61,105 bases of DNA. Source: Bdellovibrionota bacterium (lineage in GTDB: Bacteria > Bdellovibrionota > UBA1018 > CAUJDS01). Below are positions 25,297 to 33,839 of the stretch, in pieces; position 1 is the first letter of the stretch; each line of letters begins with the position of its first letter. The stretch covers positions 1 to 61,105 of the forward strand of contig CAUJDS010000066.1 in NCBI GenBank assembly GCA_963169695.1, read 5' to 3'. The notes beneath the pieces are model-generated. The model worked only from the letters and a program-made list of their open reading frames with translations, was not told the DNA's origin and ran no database searches. A program made the position numbers and the translations under genes.

Positions 25297-26397
25297 ATGT
25301 CTCAGCTTCAAGAGTTCTGCTTCACCCCGAGTGAGTTTGCAAAGCTCGCTCGAATCGACAAGGAAGTCTTGCCGATCTTAGAGGATCAGGGTCTGATCGA
25401 AACCTTTCGCCGCAAGAGCGGCAACGTGGACCGAAAGATGATTACGCTCGAAAGTGCTCAAGCTTACTTTCATCGTGTACGCGATGCCAAGTTTCAGGGC
25501 ATGACCTTTGAGCCTGAAATCGGTCGCCGCGGCGACCAGCCTCTGACTGATGTTGCTGCTGGACCGCAGGTTCCCATCCTAGCTGCCGAGGAAGTTCAAA
25601 AGATCCTCGACCGCTTGATGGATACACCCGTCGCACATCCCCCACATCACAAGAAGCAAATGTTCTACAACGTCAAAGGCGGCACCGGAAAATCCACACT
25701 CACCGCTCAGTATGTGATGCGTGCTTCCATGATGGGCTATCGCGTATTAGCGATTGACCTCGATGCTCAAGGTCACCTCACCTTGAACCTCGACGTCTTA
25801 GATGGCCACGAGCTACCGACCATCTACGATGTCTTGATCAATGACCTTCCGATTCAAGACGCAATTATCTCAGTATCTCCTGGCCTGGACTTAGTCCCTG
25901 CTAGCCTTGGATTGTGCAATATTGAAATTCCGCTCAACTCAAAGCCCCGCAGAGAATACCGGCTCGCGGAAGCTTTGGAGCGTGTGCAAGATCAATATGA
26001 CCTCATCGTAACCGACACCAATCCTGCGGCTTCGATCCTAAACAACTCGATGTTGGTGGCCGCTGATTTGGTCAATGTGGTTTGCGCAACAAGCCCTTTG
26101 TCCTTTCACGGCATGTCGCTTGTACTCTCCACCATCCAACAGATGGAAAAGGAGTTTCGTAGACAGCTTGCACTGAGGATCATTCCTAATATGTATGACA
26201 ATCGCGAAGTCATCAGTCAGGAAGTCTTGGGAGAATTGAGAAGCCAATTCTCTGAGTATTGCACCAAGACCGTGGTCAACCGCTGCGCAGACCTCAATGA
26301 AGCCACTAAGCGACGCTCCACGGTTTGGAGTGTCAACGCTCGGGGCACTGCAGCAAATGACATCGACGCTCTCACGGAAGAGCTGCTCTTTACATAA
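25297..26397 (+). CDS. parA: ParA-family partition ATPase with N-terminal HTH-like domain
   Basis: The product is 366 residues. Residues 1-60 form a small MerR/HTH-like domain ('FTPSEFAKLARIDKEVLPIL'), as in plasmid type Ia ParA proteins that repress their own operon. The ATPase domain starts near 115, with the deviant Walker A 'KGGTGKST' (127-134), 'AIDLDAQGHLT', and a Walker B-like 'LIVTDTNPAAS'. It drives ParB-DNA complexes along the nucleoid. ATG 25297 has GGAGG ten bases upstream; the in-frame ATG at 25288 overlaps that box. A GC-rich palindrome lies within codons 76-81. Neighbours are not dnaA, rsmG or mnmG, so this is a secondary parAB system. Confidence 0.9.
   Translation: MSQLQEFCFTPSEFAKLARIDKEVLPILEDQGLIETFRRKSGNVDRKMITLESAQAYFHRVRDAKFQGMTFEPEIGRRGDQPLTDVAAGPQVPILAAEEVQKILDRLMDTPVAHPPHHKKQMFYNVKGGTGKSTLTAQYVMRASMMGYRVLAIDLDAQGHLTLNLDVLDGHELPTIYDVLINDLPIQDAIISVSPGLDLVPASLGLCNIEIPLNSKPRREYRLAEALERVQDQYDLIVTDTNPAASILNNSMLVAADLVNVVCATSPLSFHGMSLVLSTIQQMEKEFRRQLALRIIPNMYDNREVISQEVLGELRSQFSEYCTKTVVNRCADLNEATKRRSTVWSVNARGTAANDIDALTEELLFT
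25522..25537. promoter_or_regulatory. Candidate parS-like palindrome, copy 2
   Basis: GGTCGCCGCGGCGACC is a perfect 16-base palindrome inside parA. It shares both 7-base arms with copy 1 and differs only in one of the two central bases. The encoded residues (R-R-G-D) lie in the linker between the HTH-like and ATPase domains, where sequence is free to vary, so a DNA-level function is likely. Confidence 0.5.
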
Positions 26398-26427
26398 ATC
26401 CTTACCAACGATTCAAGGAGAATCCTC

Positions 26428-27348
26428 ATGGAAGAAAAAGACAAAATAGACCCCAGTAAGAAAATCAAAACACGCGAAGGAAGTGGCTACCTTCGGCAGC
26501 TCTACAGCACCGCTCGAACCACTGCCGGAACCACCCATAGCAACCTCAAGAATCTAACGACCTTTATGGTCAATCTGATTCCTACGGAGAAGGTCGATGC
26601 CTCTGAGCTACAAGTGCGTTCGCATTTTGACTCTGCAGAGATCCAAGGCCTTTCAGAATCCATCAAGCAACATGGCGTCCTTCAGCCCATCTTGGTGGTA
26701 CAAGACGGCGATCGCTACAAAGTGATTGCCGGAGAGCGGCGACTCCGAGCCACCAAGCTTGCAGGAATTGATCGAATCCCTGCTCGTGTCATCAGCACGG
26801 ATGATCGTTCCACTCACGAAATCGCCTTGCGAGAAAACCTCGATCGAGTGGACCTCCATCCGGTGGAAGAAGGCGAGGCTTACTTGTCGCTCATCGAAGT
26901 CAAAGCCTTTACCAGCTACGACGCGATTGCCAAGGCCTTTGGTAAGCCCAAGTCTCGAATCACTGAGTGCATTGGTTTTACGAAGTTGCCAGCGGCAACC
27001 AAGGAAGAACTCATGCGCCACAACATGAAGCAGCGATCCATCCTAAGGAAGCTCCTGTCATCAGGCCCGGAGGAGCACATCCGCATTATTCAAGAGACTG
27101 CCAAAACCGAGACTGAAGAAAATGGACAGGGACTTCCGGAGATTCCAGCTTCTTCGATTTTGGCTGACAAAGCCGCACGAAGGGCAAAGGACCCTAAGGT
27201 CAAGCCTTACGAATACAGCGTCAAAAGCGACGCGGTCGTCGTTCCTGGATTTCGATGGAAGGTGGGCGAGGGACCACAGAAGCTCAAAGACTTCGCCGTC
27301 GCCATGCAGAACCTCGTGAAGGACCTAGAGGCCCAACACAAAATCTAA
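26428..27348 (+). CDS. parB: ParB-family partition protein
   Basis: This 306-residue CTPase/DNA-binding partition protein pairs with the ParA 30 bases upstream. It has a basic N-terminus (ParA contact) and the ParB N-domain from about 50. The nucleotide motif is 'AGERRLRATK' (G102-E-R-R) and 'LRENLDRVDLHPVEEGEAY' follows. A helix-turn-helix comes next ('YDAIAKAFGKPKSRITECIG'), then a linker and a C-terminal dimerisation region. The start has AGGAGA eight bases upstream. It should load at a parS-like centromere; the two GC-rich palindromes nearby are candidates. It ends at a strong terminator shared with tig. Confidence 0.92.
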   Translation: MEEKDKIDPSKKIKTREGSGYLRQLYSTARTTAGTTHSNLKNLTTFMVNLIPTEKVDASELQVRSHFDSAEIQGLSESIKQHGVLQPILVVQDGDRYKVIAGERRLRATKLAGIDRIPARVISTDDRSTHEIALRENLDRVDLHPVEEGEAYLSLIEVKAFTSYDAIAKAFGKPKSRITECIGFTKLPAATKEELMRHNMKQRSILRKLLSSGPEEHIRIIQETAKTETEENGQGLPEIPASSILADKAARRAKDPKVKPYEYSVKSDAVVVPGFRWKVGEGPQKLKDFAVAMQNLVKDLEAQHKI

Positions 27349-27357
27349 TTCTCTTTG

Positions 27358-27387
27358 GTGCTGTGGGATCGCAAGATCCCGCAGCAC
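27358..27387. terminator. Bidirectional terminator between parB and tig
   Basis: A 13-base-pair stem (27358-27370 with 27375-27387, one G-T mismatch) closes on the GCAA loop. On the plus strand it is followed by TATTTCTTCTTC; on the minus strand an A/T-rich run follows. It separates the convergent parB and tig genes, and the first base of the stem arm lies in the tig stop codon. Confidence 0.85.
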
Positions 27388-28742
27388 TATTTCTTCTTCT
27401 TGCTTGGAGCGGGAGCGTCTACTTCTTTGATCTTAGACTGACCCAAGATGTGCTGAATGGTCTTGTTCTCCCGAATTCGAAACTCCAAATTCTCCTTGGC
27501 CTTAGCAGTCTTTTCGTAATAGGCCTTCACGTCTTCAAGCTTCATTTGTGTGCCAGCAGCGACCTTCTGGTACTCGGATTCAAAGTCCGCCTCTTGAATT
27601 TCGATTTTCTCCATCTCAGAGATTTTATCCAAGAGAAGACCGGCACGAACTTGACGCTCAGCTTGAGTTTCAAAATCCTTGGCATTCGTCTCAATCGCGC
27701 CTCGAATGCGATCTTCTGGCATGCCACGACGCTTCAGGTTCTCAGCAAAGTCGGTCATCAAACTCTGCATCTGCGCATGGAGCAATGCTTTAGGAAGCTC
27801 GAAGGGGTTCTTGCTGACCAACTCAGAAACCAACTCTTGCCTTAGGGCTGCGTCACTTTGCTCAGTCTGACTGCGCTCTACTGCATTCTTTGCCTTCGTG
27901 CGCAAATCAGCCATGGACTCATAGCCAGCTTCTTTTGCAAATTCGTCATCCAATTCTGGAAGGCGGCGGATACGAATATCCTGAGCCGTCACTTCAAACT
28001 TGGCCTTCTTGCCTTGAAAACCTTCTGCGCCATAATCCTCTGGAAACTGAATTTCGAATTGCTTGGACTCGCCTTTTTTGAGGCCAAGAAGCGCATCCTC
28101 AAAACCTGGAATCATTTGGCCTGAACCAATTTCAATCAACTGGGTTCCAGACATTCCTGGCTTTTCTTCCCACTGATCATTGTCCCAAAGCATCCCCTTA
28201 AAGAGGGTGTCAACAAATTCACCTTTTGCCACGACATGAGACGCAGCTTGGTCTTCGGGGACTGAGGTCATTTCGGCATGCTGGGTTTGAAGATTGGAGA
28301 CAACCGCTTCCACATCTTCCGCCTGAACATCAACCTTCGGCTTCTTCAGTTGAAAACCGGCAGAATGCTTGATTTCGATTTCTGGAAAAACCTCAAAATG
28401 AGCTTCAAACTCCAACTCACCATCTTCTACCAGCAACACGCCCTCGGGCTTCTTGCGATGAATATGAGGGCGACCGACGATACGAACCTGATGTTCTTCC
28501 ATCGCTCGCTGAGTCGCTTCATTGACGACTTGATCAAAGACCTTCTGCTTTACATCTTCGCCATAGACTTTTTTGACCATCTGCAGGGGCACATGACCAG
28601 GGCGAAAGCCCTTCACGCTTGCACGGCTCTGCTGCTCAACCATCACGCGGTCGTAACGGGCACGTATCTGCGTCGATGGGATGGTGATAAGAAGTTTACG
28701 ATTGGTATCCGAGGTTTTTTCGAGTTTTGAAGAATATTCCAT
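27387..28742 (-). CDS. tig: Trigger factor
   Basis: This ribosome-associated chaperone and peptidyl-prolyl isomerase has 451 residues. The ribosome-binding signature 'SVKGFRPGHVP' (F-R-x-G-x-x-P) lies in the N-domain. An FKBP-type domain follows in the middle ('IEIGSGQMIPGFEDALLGLKK'), then the long helical C-terminal chaperone arms. The protein ends in a lysine run. It is the last gene of the 14-gene minus-strand run that begins with rpsB, and starts nine bases after truA. Linkage to clpP/clpX, common elsewhere, is absent here. No clear Shine-Dalgarno is seen. Confidence 0.96.
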   Translation of the reverse strand: MEYSSKLEKTSDTNRKLLITIPSTQIRARYDRVMVEQQSRASVKGFRPGHVPLQMVKKVYGEDVKQKVFDQVVNEATQRAMEEHQVRIVGRPHIHRKKPEGVLLVEDGELEFEAHFEVFPEIEIKHSAGFQLKKPKVDVQAEDVEAVVSNLQTQHAEMTSVPEDQAASHVVAKGEFVDTLFKGMLWDNDQWEEKPGMSGTQLIEIGSGQMIPGFEDALLGLKKGESKQFEIQFPEDYGAEGFQGKKAKFEVTAQDIRIRRLPELDDEFAKEAGYESMADLRTKAKNAVERSQTEQSDAALRQELVSELVSKNPFELPKALLHAQMQSLMTDFAENLKRRGMPEDRIRGAIETNAKDFETQAERQVRAGLLLDKISEMEKIEIQEADFESEYQKVAAGTQMKLEDVKAYYEKTAKAKENLEFRIRENKTIQHILGQSKIKEVDAPAPSKKKK

Positions 28743-28751
28743 CCGAGGTTT

Positions 28752-29570
28752 TTATGACAAGACGCGATGCCAAGCAAGAATGGAATCGGGATAGGTGACT
28801 TTTTCGAGCCATAAAGCCCTACCCGGCGCGGTCGTTCCTAAGAGCGAACGATCCTGAGTCTCTAGTATTTTAGCAAAGATCTCGGGGGGCTGCTTTCCTT
28901 CTCCTACTTCCAGCAGGGTGCCCGCCATGGCCCGGACCATCTGCTTCAAAAATCCTGTGGCCACCACACGTATCCGGATCAAAGAAGCCCCCGAGTCCTG
29001 AAGCGGAAATCCCACCTGCGCGACCGTCACTTCGGCCTCATAAAGGGTCCTCACAGTCGTGCGAGTAACCCCTCCCGCTGCCTGAAAGACCTTAAAATCA
29101 TGCTCACCCAAAAGGTATCCCAATCCCCGATTCATGGCCGCCACATCCAATGGAAGCCTGATCCACCGAGTCGTCGTCACCAAATGAGGGAGGGGCTCGG
29201 GGCCTTGCTGGTAGTAGTAAGAATACTGCTTCTTCACCGCATCGCGAGTGCTGTGGAAGTCCGCCCCCACCCTTACGCAGTCTAAGACTCTGACTGACTT
29301 CGGCAGCTGGGAGTTGAGGCCCTTGCGCAATTTATCCGGATCCCAATCCTTCAACCGAAGATCAAAGTGAGCCACCTGTCCCAGGGCATGAACCCCTGCA
29401 TCGGTCCTCCCACTTGCCGTAAAAGGGGCGCGCTCTTGAGTGATCTCGTTCAGCGAATCTTCGAGCAGCTCTTGGACACTCCCCTGCCTGCCGGGTGGTT
29501 GCCTCTGCCAGCCGCAAAAATGGGTTCCAAGATAAGAAAGCAAGACGGCGTAGCGTTGTTGCACTGACAT
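28752..29570 (-). CDS. truA: tRNA pseudouridine(38-40) synthase
   Basis: This enzyme converts uridines 38-40 of the tRNA anticodon stem to pseudouridine. It is 272 residues from ATG 29570, whose first base is the last base of the preceding stop (TGATG). The catalytic Asp is D57 in 'ASGRTDAGVHALGQV'. The other signatures are 'YLGTHFCGWQRQP', 'YYYQQGPEPLP' and 'FLKQMVRAMAGTLLEVG'. An in-frame GTG one codon upstream is possible. It is coupled to the barrel-protein gene upstream and followed by tig. Confidence 0.95.
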   Translation of the reverse strand: MSVQQRYAVLLSYLGTHFCGWQRQPPGRQGSVQELLEDSLNEITQERAPFTASGRTDAGVHALGQVAHFDLRLKDWDPDKLRKGLNSQLPKSVRVLDCVRVGADFHSTRDAVKKQYSYYYQQGPEPLPHLVTTTRWIRLPLDVAAMNRGLGYLLGEHDFKVFQAAGGVTRTTVRTLYEAEVTVAQVGFPLQDSGASLIRIRVVATGFLKQMVRAMAGTLLEVGEGKQPPEIFAKILETQDRSLLGTTAPGRALWLEKVTYPDSILAWHRVLS

Positions 29571-30565
29571 CACATATCAAATGAGAAGCCAGCGTAAAGA
29601 CCTGATTGATCAAAATTCAGTGGACCCGAAAGCGCCGCTTGCAATCGATACTCCACATTGAGGTAATAACTCTTCACACCGCTGCTTCGATAAAGGTTGA
29701 AGGAGTCTCGCGAACTGATCCAATCCAGCCAGAGCGAGAGGCCCGCTCCATAAACAATTGCAGTTGAATATCCAACCTGAGAATCCTTGCCGTCACTTCG
29801 ACTCTCTTCAAACGGAATGACCATCGCCCCGAGGAGTGCAAAGGGCCTCAGCACCCGAAAAAGATTGAAGCGATACTTCGCAATGGCCTCGATCGGAATG
29901 TAGGCGAATCGAAACTCCGTCTCCGAAGTTTGCGAAAAATCTGAAGTTCGACTGTTATTAGAAACTGCGTATTCAAACTGTCCAAACCCCTTGACGATGA
30001 CCAATCCCGCGCCAAGTCCAAAGGCAAGATTCCCTAGGTACTCACTATTGAAGGGATACCATTCCACATTCACCCGAAAATCCGGAAACCACTTGGTCCC
30101 GTACATGTCCTTAAATCCAAGTCGCGTACCCGAATCTCCCGATGCTTGGATTCGATTGCTTACCGCTGCCCCCAATCGAAAACCAAACGAACGATAAGGC
30201 GTTCCTCTGTTCAGCGGTTCTAAGTCTACCTTGCCTGCTTTGACATTGGCGATGGTGCTTCCAGGTACATCAGCACCGAGCTTTTCTTTGAGACGTTGCG
30301 AATAACCCTCGGGAGATTCCTTCTCTGCTTCGAGCTTGCTTTTGATACCTTGAGTATAGCCTTCCGTACTGGGAGGCTGATTCTCTTTGGACTGAAGGCT
30401 CTCTTTCATGCGGCGAGAATAGCCCTCACTTGAGCCGCCCTCTTCAGAAGCAGGCTGACTTTGGAGGCGTTGCTTTTCGCGAGCGGTGTATCCTTCGGAG
30501 GACTCTGGCGTCTGTGCCTGAGCGGACAATGCAAGGATACAAAATAGCCCGACCCACCACTTCAT
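29570..30565 (-). CDS. Outer-membrane barrel-like protein with four S-x-EGY repeats
   Basis: This is a 331-residue exported protein. The signal peptide is residues 1-17 ('ILALSAQAQ' cleavage). Residues 22-98 contain four copies of a 15-residue motif: SSEGYTAREKQRLQS (22-36), SSEGYSRRMKESLQS (45-59), STEGYTQGIKSKLEA (66-80) and SPEGYSQRLKEKLGA (84-98). They are separated by 3-8 variable residues. From about 118 to the end, alternating aromatic/hydrophobic strands and a terminal Phe-containing strand ('LYAGFSFDM') look like an 8- to 10-stranded outer-membrane barrel. The gene overlaps its neighbours by 4 bases (ATGA) and 1 base (TGATG). I do not recognise the repeat; it could bind peptidoglycan or a partner in the periplasm. 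Confidence 0.75.
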   Translation of the reverse strand: MKWWVGLFCILALSAQAQTPESSEGYTAREKQRLQSQPASEEGGSSEGYSRRMKESLQSKENQPPSTEGYTQGIKSKLEAEKESPEGYSQRLKEKLGADVPGSTIANVKAGKVDLEPLNRGTPYRSFGFRLGAAVSNRIQASGDSGTRLGFKDMYGTKWFPDFRVNVEWYPFNSEYLGNLAFGLGAGLVIVKGFGQFEYAVSNNSRTSDFSQTSETEFRFAYIPIEAIAKYRFNLFRVLRPFALLGAMVIPFEESRSDGKDSQVGYSTAIVYGAGLSLWLDWISSRDSFNLYRSSGVKSYYLNVEYRLQAALSGPLNFDQSGLYAGFSFDM

Positions 30566-32031
30566 TGTATTTCACGCTCGGAAGGCCGCTGAATCCAGCC
30601 AAACACAATCAATCCCATTCCCACCAAGAGCAAGGTTAGCAACAAAGCAGTGTGCAGCGCAATCCACGCCACCGCCTGAACTATCGCTAAAAAAAGAAAC
30701 ACAGGAAAGCGCAGCCAAGGATGCTCCACCAACCAAAGTGCAGCGGGCGGCGAAAACTTATAATAGCTCCTTACGAAGAGCTTTCCCCAGCTGGACTGCA
30801 AAAGGACCTCGTCTCGAAACATGCGCAACAAACTCAGACTAGGATTGGACTCCTCCCGAAAAGCTCCCGTCGCAATAAAGCAATTGCCCTTGCTGACAAT
30901 TCCAAAAACCTTGGATGTTTGAACTCCTTGAACCTGACAAGTCGTTAAATCTCCTACCATCCCCGAAGCGTCCAAGGCGGCTACTGCAACCGTGTATTCA
31001 TTGTCGCTGCCATCGGTTGTATTGCTGAATCCCGTTACCCACTGATCATTGCCGTAGCCAGTTCTTTCAACAATAGAATTGGATTCGTAAGTCGAGTCAG
31101 CGGAATAAACAGCTGTCCCCAAATTTGCAACAGCCAAAAGATTTTTCACTGGAGCTGCCGCTGAATTCACGCTACTTGGCGAAATGACCCCACTCTTCAG
31201 TGCGATTGCTCCATCTCGAGGAGCATAAAGATTACCTAAGTCGGAGCAACTTGTTGCGGGTCCGCCATATTGAAAAACAATTTTCAAAGTTTGACTCTGA
31301 CTTCCAGAACCTTTCGAGGCCAAGGCAGAACCGACCGCGGTTGCTTCTCCGATCTCAACATAAAGCGTTTGACTAACTATGGTTGAAGTAGAAGAAGGTG
31401 CAGTAGCACTAGCTCCGGAGCATCCGTCGGCTGTCACACTGCCCCCAGCTGCTGAATTTGCATAAGCACACAAGTCATACATTCGAATGCCAATGCGTAC
31501 AAAATTACCCGCCGTAGCTTTGACTCCAAAGTACTTGCTGTCTGTATTTTTGCCAGTGCATTGTCCTTGACTATCCGAGCATAAGGTTGGATTGGCGCTA
31601 CTTCGATCCGATACGACATCCGCTGCATAAATTGGAACTCCCGGAAAAACACTAGTGTCGTTACTTTTTGCAAAAACGCTAACCACCAAATTACTGCCCG
31701 TGGTTGCAGCATCTACTAGAACATAGAAGACCAATAGATCATCAGGTGCAGTATCTTGATCGGTATTGTTACCAATATCAGGAGTCGTCGTGGATGTCGG
31801 GTTGACGAAATGAAAGGGCACAGCATAATCACTGGTACTATGGTCAATAAATTGTGTAAAATCAGACGTATCGCAAGAATAGCCACTATTCATAGTTAAA
31901 GGACAATAGCTATAATAGAGCGCGTTATTATAAATCTCATACGGCGGAACTCCGTAGAGCGTAATGGCATGAGCCAGTGTCGTCGATAAAAGCCCAAAGA
32001 CGACGGCGAGAATCCTAGAATGCATCTTCAT
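30562..32031 (-). CDS. Exported CFI-box C-terminal protein
   Basis: This 489-residue protein has a signal peptide ('ILAVVFGLLSTTLAHA'). A long Ser/Thr-rich, beta-type extracellular region with several Cys follows (about 20-380). The C-terminal block begins 'CFIATGAFREESNPSLSLL' and continues with 'RMFRDEVLL', 'GKLFVRSYYKFSPPAA' and two hydrophobic helices. This is the CFI-box C-terminal module known from predatory and other delta-type bacteria and is probably an envelope anchoring or sorting signal. ATG 32031 has GGAG ten bases upstream and lies inside the end of asd (17-base overlap). The large domain is not recognised. It is odd to find it inside a housekeeping operon. Confidence 0.8.
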   Translation of the reverse strand: MKMHSRILAVVFGLLSTTLAHAITLYGVPPYEIYNNALYYSYCPLTMNSGYSCDTSDFTQFIDHSTSDYAVPFHFVNPTSTTTPDIGNNTDQDTAPDDLLVFYVLVDAATTGSNLVVSVFAKSNDTSVFPGVPIYAADVVSDRSSANPTLCSDSQGQCTGKNTDSKYFGVKATAGNFVRIGIRMYDLCAYANSAAGGSVTADGCSGASATAPSSTSTIVSQTLYVEIGEATAVGSALASKGSGSQSQTLKIVFQYGGPATSCSDLGNLYAPRDGAIALKSGVISPSSVNSAAAPVKNLLAVANLGTAVYSADSTYESNSIVERTGYGNDQWVTGFSNTTDGSDNEYTVAVAALDASGMVGDLTTCQVQGVQTSKVFGIVSKGNCFIATGAFREESNPSLSLLRMFRDEVLLQSSWGKLFVRSYYKFSPPAALWLVEHPWLRFPVFLFLAIVQAVAWIALHTALLLTLLLVGMGLIVFGWIQRPSEREIQ

Positions 32032-33091
32032 CAATAAGAAGCTCCGCAATTTGAACAGCGTTGAGGGCGGCTCCCTTTCTGAGATTGTCCGCGGTGATCC
32101 AGAAACTCAATCCCGCATCCACCGATGCATCCTCTCGAAGTCGCCCCAAATAAACGGTGTCCGCTCCACTTCCTATCGGTAGTCCTTGGTCCTTCCTGCC
32201 ATCACAAAGAGGATAGAGATTCTTGCTGGGGTCATCGGCCAAGGTCAATCCCGCAGCTACCCGAAACGCCTCGCGTACCGCTTCGAGGGATGCGGGCTTC
32301 TTTTTGAGTTCAACGTAGACCACCTCTCCATGACTGGAGAGCGTGGGTACCCGGACGCAAGTTGCAGCAACTCGCAACTCCGGCAGTCCAAGGATTTTAC
32401 GACTCTCTAAAATAATTTTTGTCTCTTCGCTGGTCGATCCGTCTTCTTTGAATCCCCCAATTTGAGGAATGCAATTAAAGGCCATCGGATACGCAAAGGA
32501 TCTGGAAGAGTCCGGAAAACTTCCATGAAGCCTCATATGCGTGTGTTCGAGAAGCTCCTGGCGCGCCGCTTGACCTGCGCCACTCACACTTTGGTAGGAT
32601 GCAACGACCACCCGATCAATTCCCCACGCGTCTCGTAAGGGCTTCAAGGCAACCACCAATTGCACCGTCGAACAATTGGGACCCGAAAGAATGCGGTCGC
32701 TTACATTGGACGGATGCTTGTCCGCCTTCAATCGATTACGAAGGAGGCTCCCATTCACTTCAGGAACCAAAAGTGGCACATCTTGCTCAAGTCGAAAGGC
32801 CGCTGAATTATCGACGACCCAGGCTCCCGATTCCGCCGCCTGCGGAACCCACTCTCTCGAAACTTCATCCGACGCATCGAAGAAAGCCAGGTCCACATCC
32901 GAAAAACACCCTGGACGCAGTCCTTCTACTTTGAGCGTCTGGTCTCCAAATTGAAAAGGCTTCCCCACCGATCGTGGAGACGCAAAGGCTCGGACCGATT
33001 GAAGCGGGAAATTCCGCTCCTTGAGAATGGAGAAAAGTTCTTTTCCAACAGCGCCTGTGGCGCCCACGACCGCTACTCGAATGGGTTTCAT
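32015..33091 (-). CDS. asd: Aspartate-semialdehyde dehydrogenase
   Basis: This enzyme reduces aspartyl-phosphate to aspartate semialdehyde for lysine/diaminopimelate, threonine and methionine. It is 358 residues. NADP-binding 'VAVVGATGAVGKELFSIL' is at the start. The nucleophile is C140 in 'LSGPNCSTVQLV', preceded by about ten extra residues not usual in the family. 'YQSVSGAGQAARQEL' and 'CVRVPTLSSHGEVVYVE' carry the other active-site residues. ATG 33091 has AAGGAGG ten bases upstream. It begins 4 bases after pssA. Confidence 0.95.
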   Translation of the reverse strand: MKPIRVAVVGATGAVGKELFSILKERNFPLQSVRAFASPRSVGKPFQFGDQTLKVEGLRPGCFSDVDLAFFDASDEVSREWVPQAAESGAWVVDNSAAFRLEQDVPLLVPEVNGSLLRNRLKADKHPSNVSDRILSGPNCSTVQLVVALKPLRDAWGIDRVVVASYQSVSGAGQAARQELLEHTHMRLHGSFPDSSRSFAYPMAFNCIPQIGGFKEDGSTSEETKIILESRKILGLPELRVAATCVRVPTLSSHGEVVYVELKKKPASLEAVREAFRVAAGLTLADDPSKNLYPLCDGRKDQGLPIGSGADTVYLGRLREDASVDAGLSFWITADNLRKGAALNAVQIAELLIDEDAF

Positions 33092-33095
33092 TTTG

Positions 33096-33821
33096 TTATG
33101 CCTCCTTGCTTCCAGAATGGGCAATGACTCGCACCCAACGGAGCAGATTCCAAAGCAAACTGGCTAGTAAATAGCAAAGAATCAAGAGAAAAAGAAAGAC
33201 CTCGGGATTCACAGCAATCAAAACAAGGCTCAGAAGGACGACCAAGAGGTAACCAAAGGTGACTCGAGACCGCCAATTCCATTCTTTAAAGGATGGAAAC
33301 AAAAGCGTGCTCACCATCAAAAGTCCCAGCCCAAGCGCAAAGACAAGCGAGAGAGCCTGAAGCCAGTGTTCTTCTGGGTACCCCGTCTTAAACCGATAAA
33401 TACAGAAGGTTGCAACAATGCCTGCTGCTCCGGGGGTCGGCAGGCCCTGAAAGAATCCTTTGGGCTGCTTCTCACCCGATACGTTGAAACGCGCCAACCG
33501 AAAAGCCGCGCAACAGAGAAAGGCAAAGGCCGCGAGCATCCCCAAGCGTCCATAGCCCTCGAGAATCCAAAGGTACATGAGTAGCGCCGGCGCCATTCCA
33601 AAAGAAATCAGATCCGAAAGGCTATCGTACTCGCTTCCAAACTCAGACGTCGCACGGGCCAGGCGAGCGATGCGGCCGTCCAAGAGATCAAAAACCATCG
33701 CCAACAAGATTGCCCAAGCCGCCGTCTGAAAGTCATAGCGAATAGCGGCCGTAATGGACCAAAATCCACAAAAGAGATTTCCGGTCGTGACCAAATTAGG
33801 AACGATGTAGATACGTTTCAT
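33096..33821 (-). CDS. pssA: CDP-diacylglycerol--serine O-phosphatidyltransferase
   Basis: This membrane enzyme makes phosphatidylserine, the precursor of phosphatidylethanolamine. It is 241 residues with about seven membrane helices. The CDP-alcohol phosphatidyltransferase signature is present as D-G-R-x-A-R in 'DLLDGRIARLARAT' and the following 'GSEYDSLSD' (D-G-x2-A-R-x8-G-x3-D-x3-D). The subfamily call rests on the N-terminus 'RIYIVPNLVTTGNLFCGFWS', which is typical of PssA rather than PgsA. It shares a transcript with cdsA, which makes its substrate. Confidence 0.93.
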   Translation of the reverse strand: MKRIYIVPNLVTTGNLFCGFWSITAAIRYDFQTAAWAILLAMVFDLLDGRIARLARATSEFGSEYDSLSDLISFGMAPALLMYLWILEGYGRLGMLAAFAFLCCAAFRLARFNVSGEKQPKGFFQGLPTPGAAGIVATFCIYRFKTGYPEEHWLQALSLVFALGLGLLMVSTLLFPSFKEWNWRSRVTFGYLLVVLLSLVLIAVNPEVFLFLLILCYLLASLLWNLLRWVRVIAHSGSKEA

Positions 33822-33839
33822 TGAAGCTCAAGCCCTTTT

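Noticed and set aside
25092-25334. Plus-strand 80-codon open frame before parA
   Set aside because: It runs through two inverted repeats and over the parA start in another frame, has no ribosome binding site, and its sequence looks like no protein family.
25080-27348. parAB region as the chromosomal origin
   Set aside because: No dnaA, dnaN, gyrB, rsmG or mnmG is nearby, no DnaA-box cluster was seen, and the usual parS sequence is absent.
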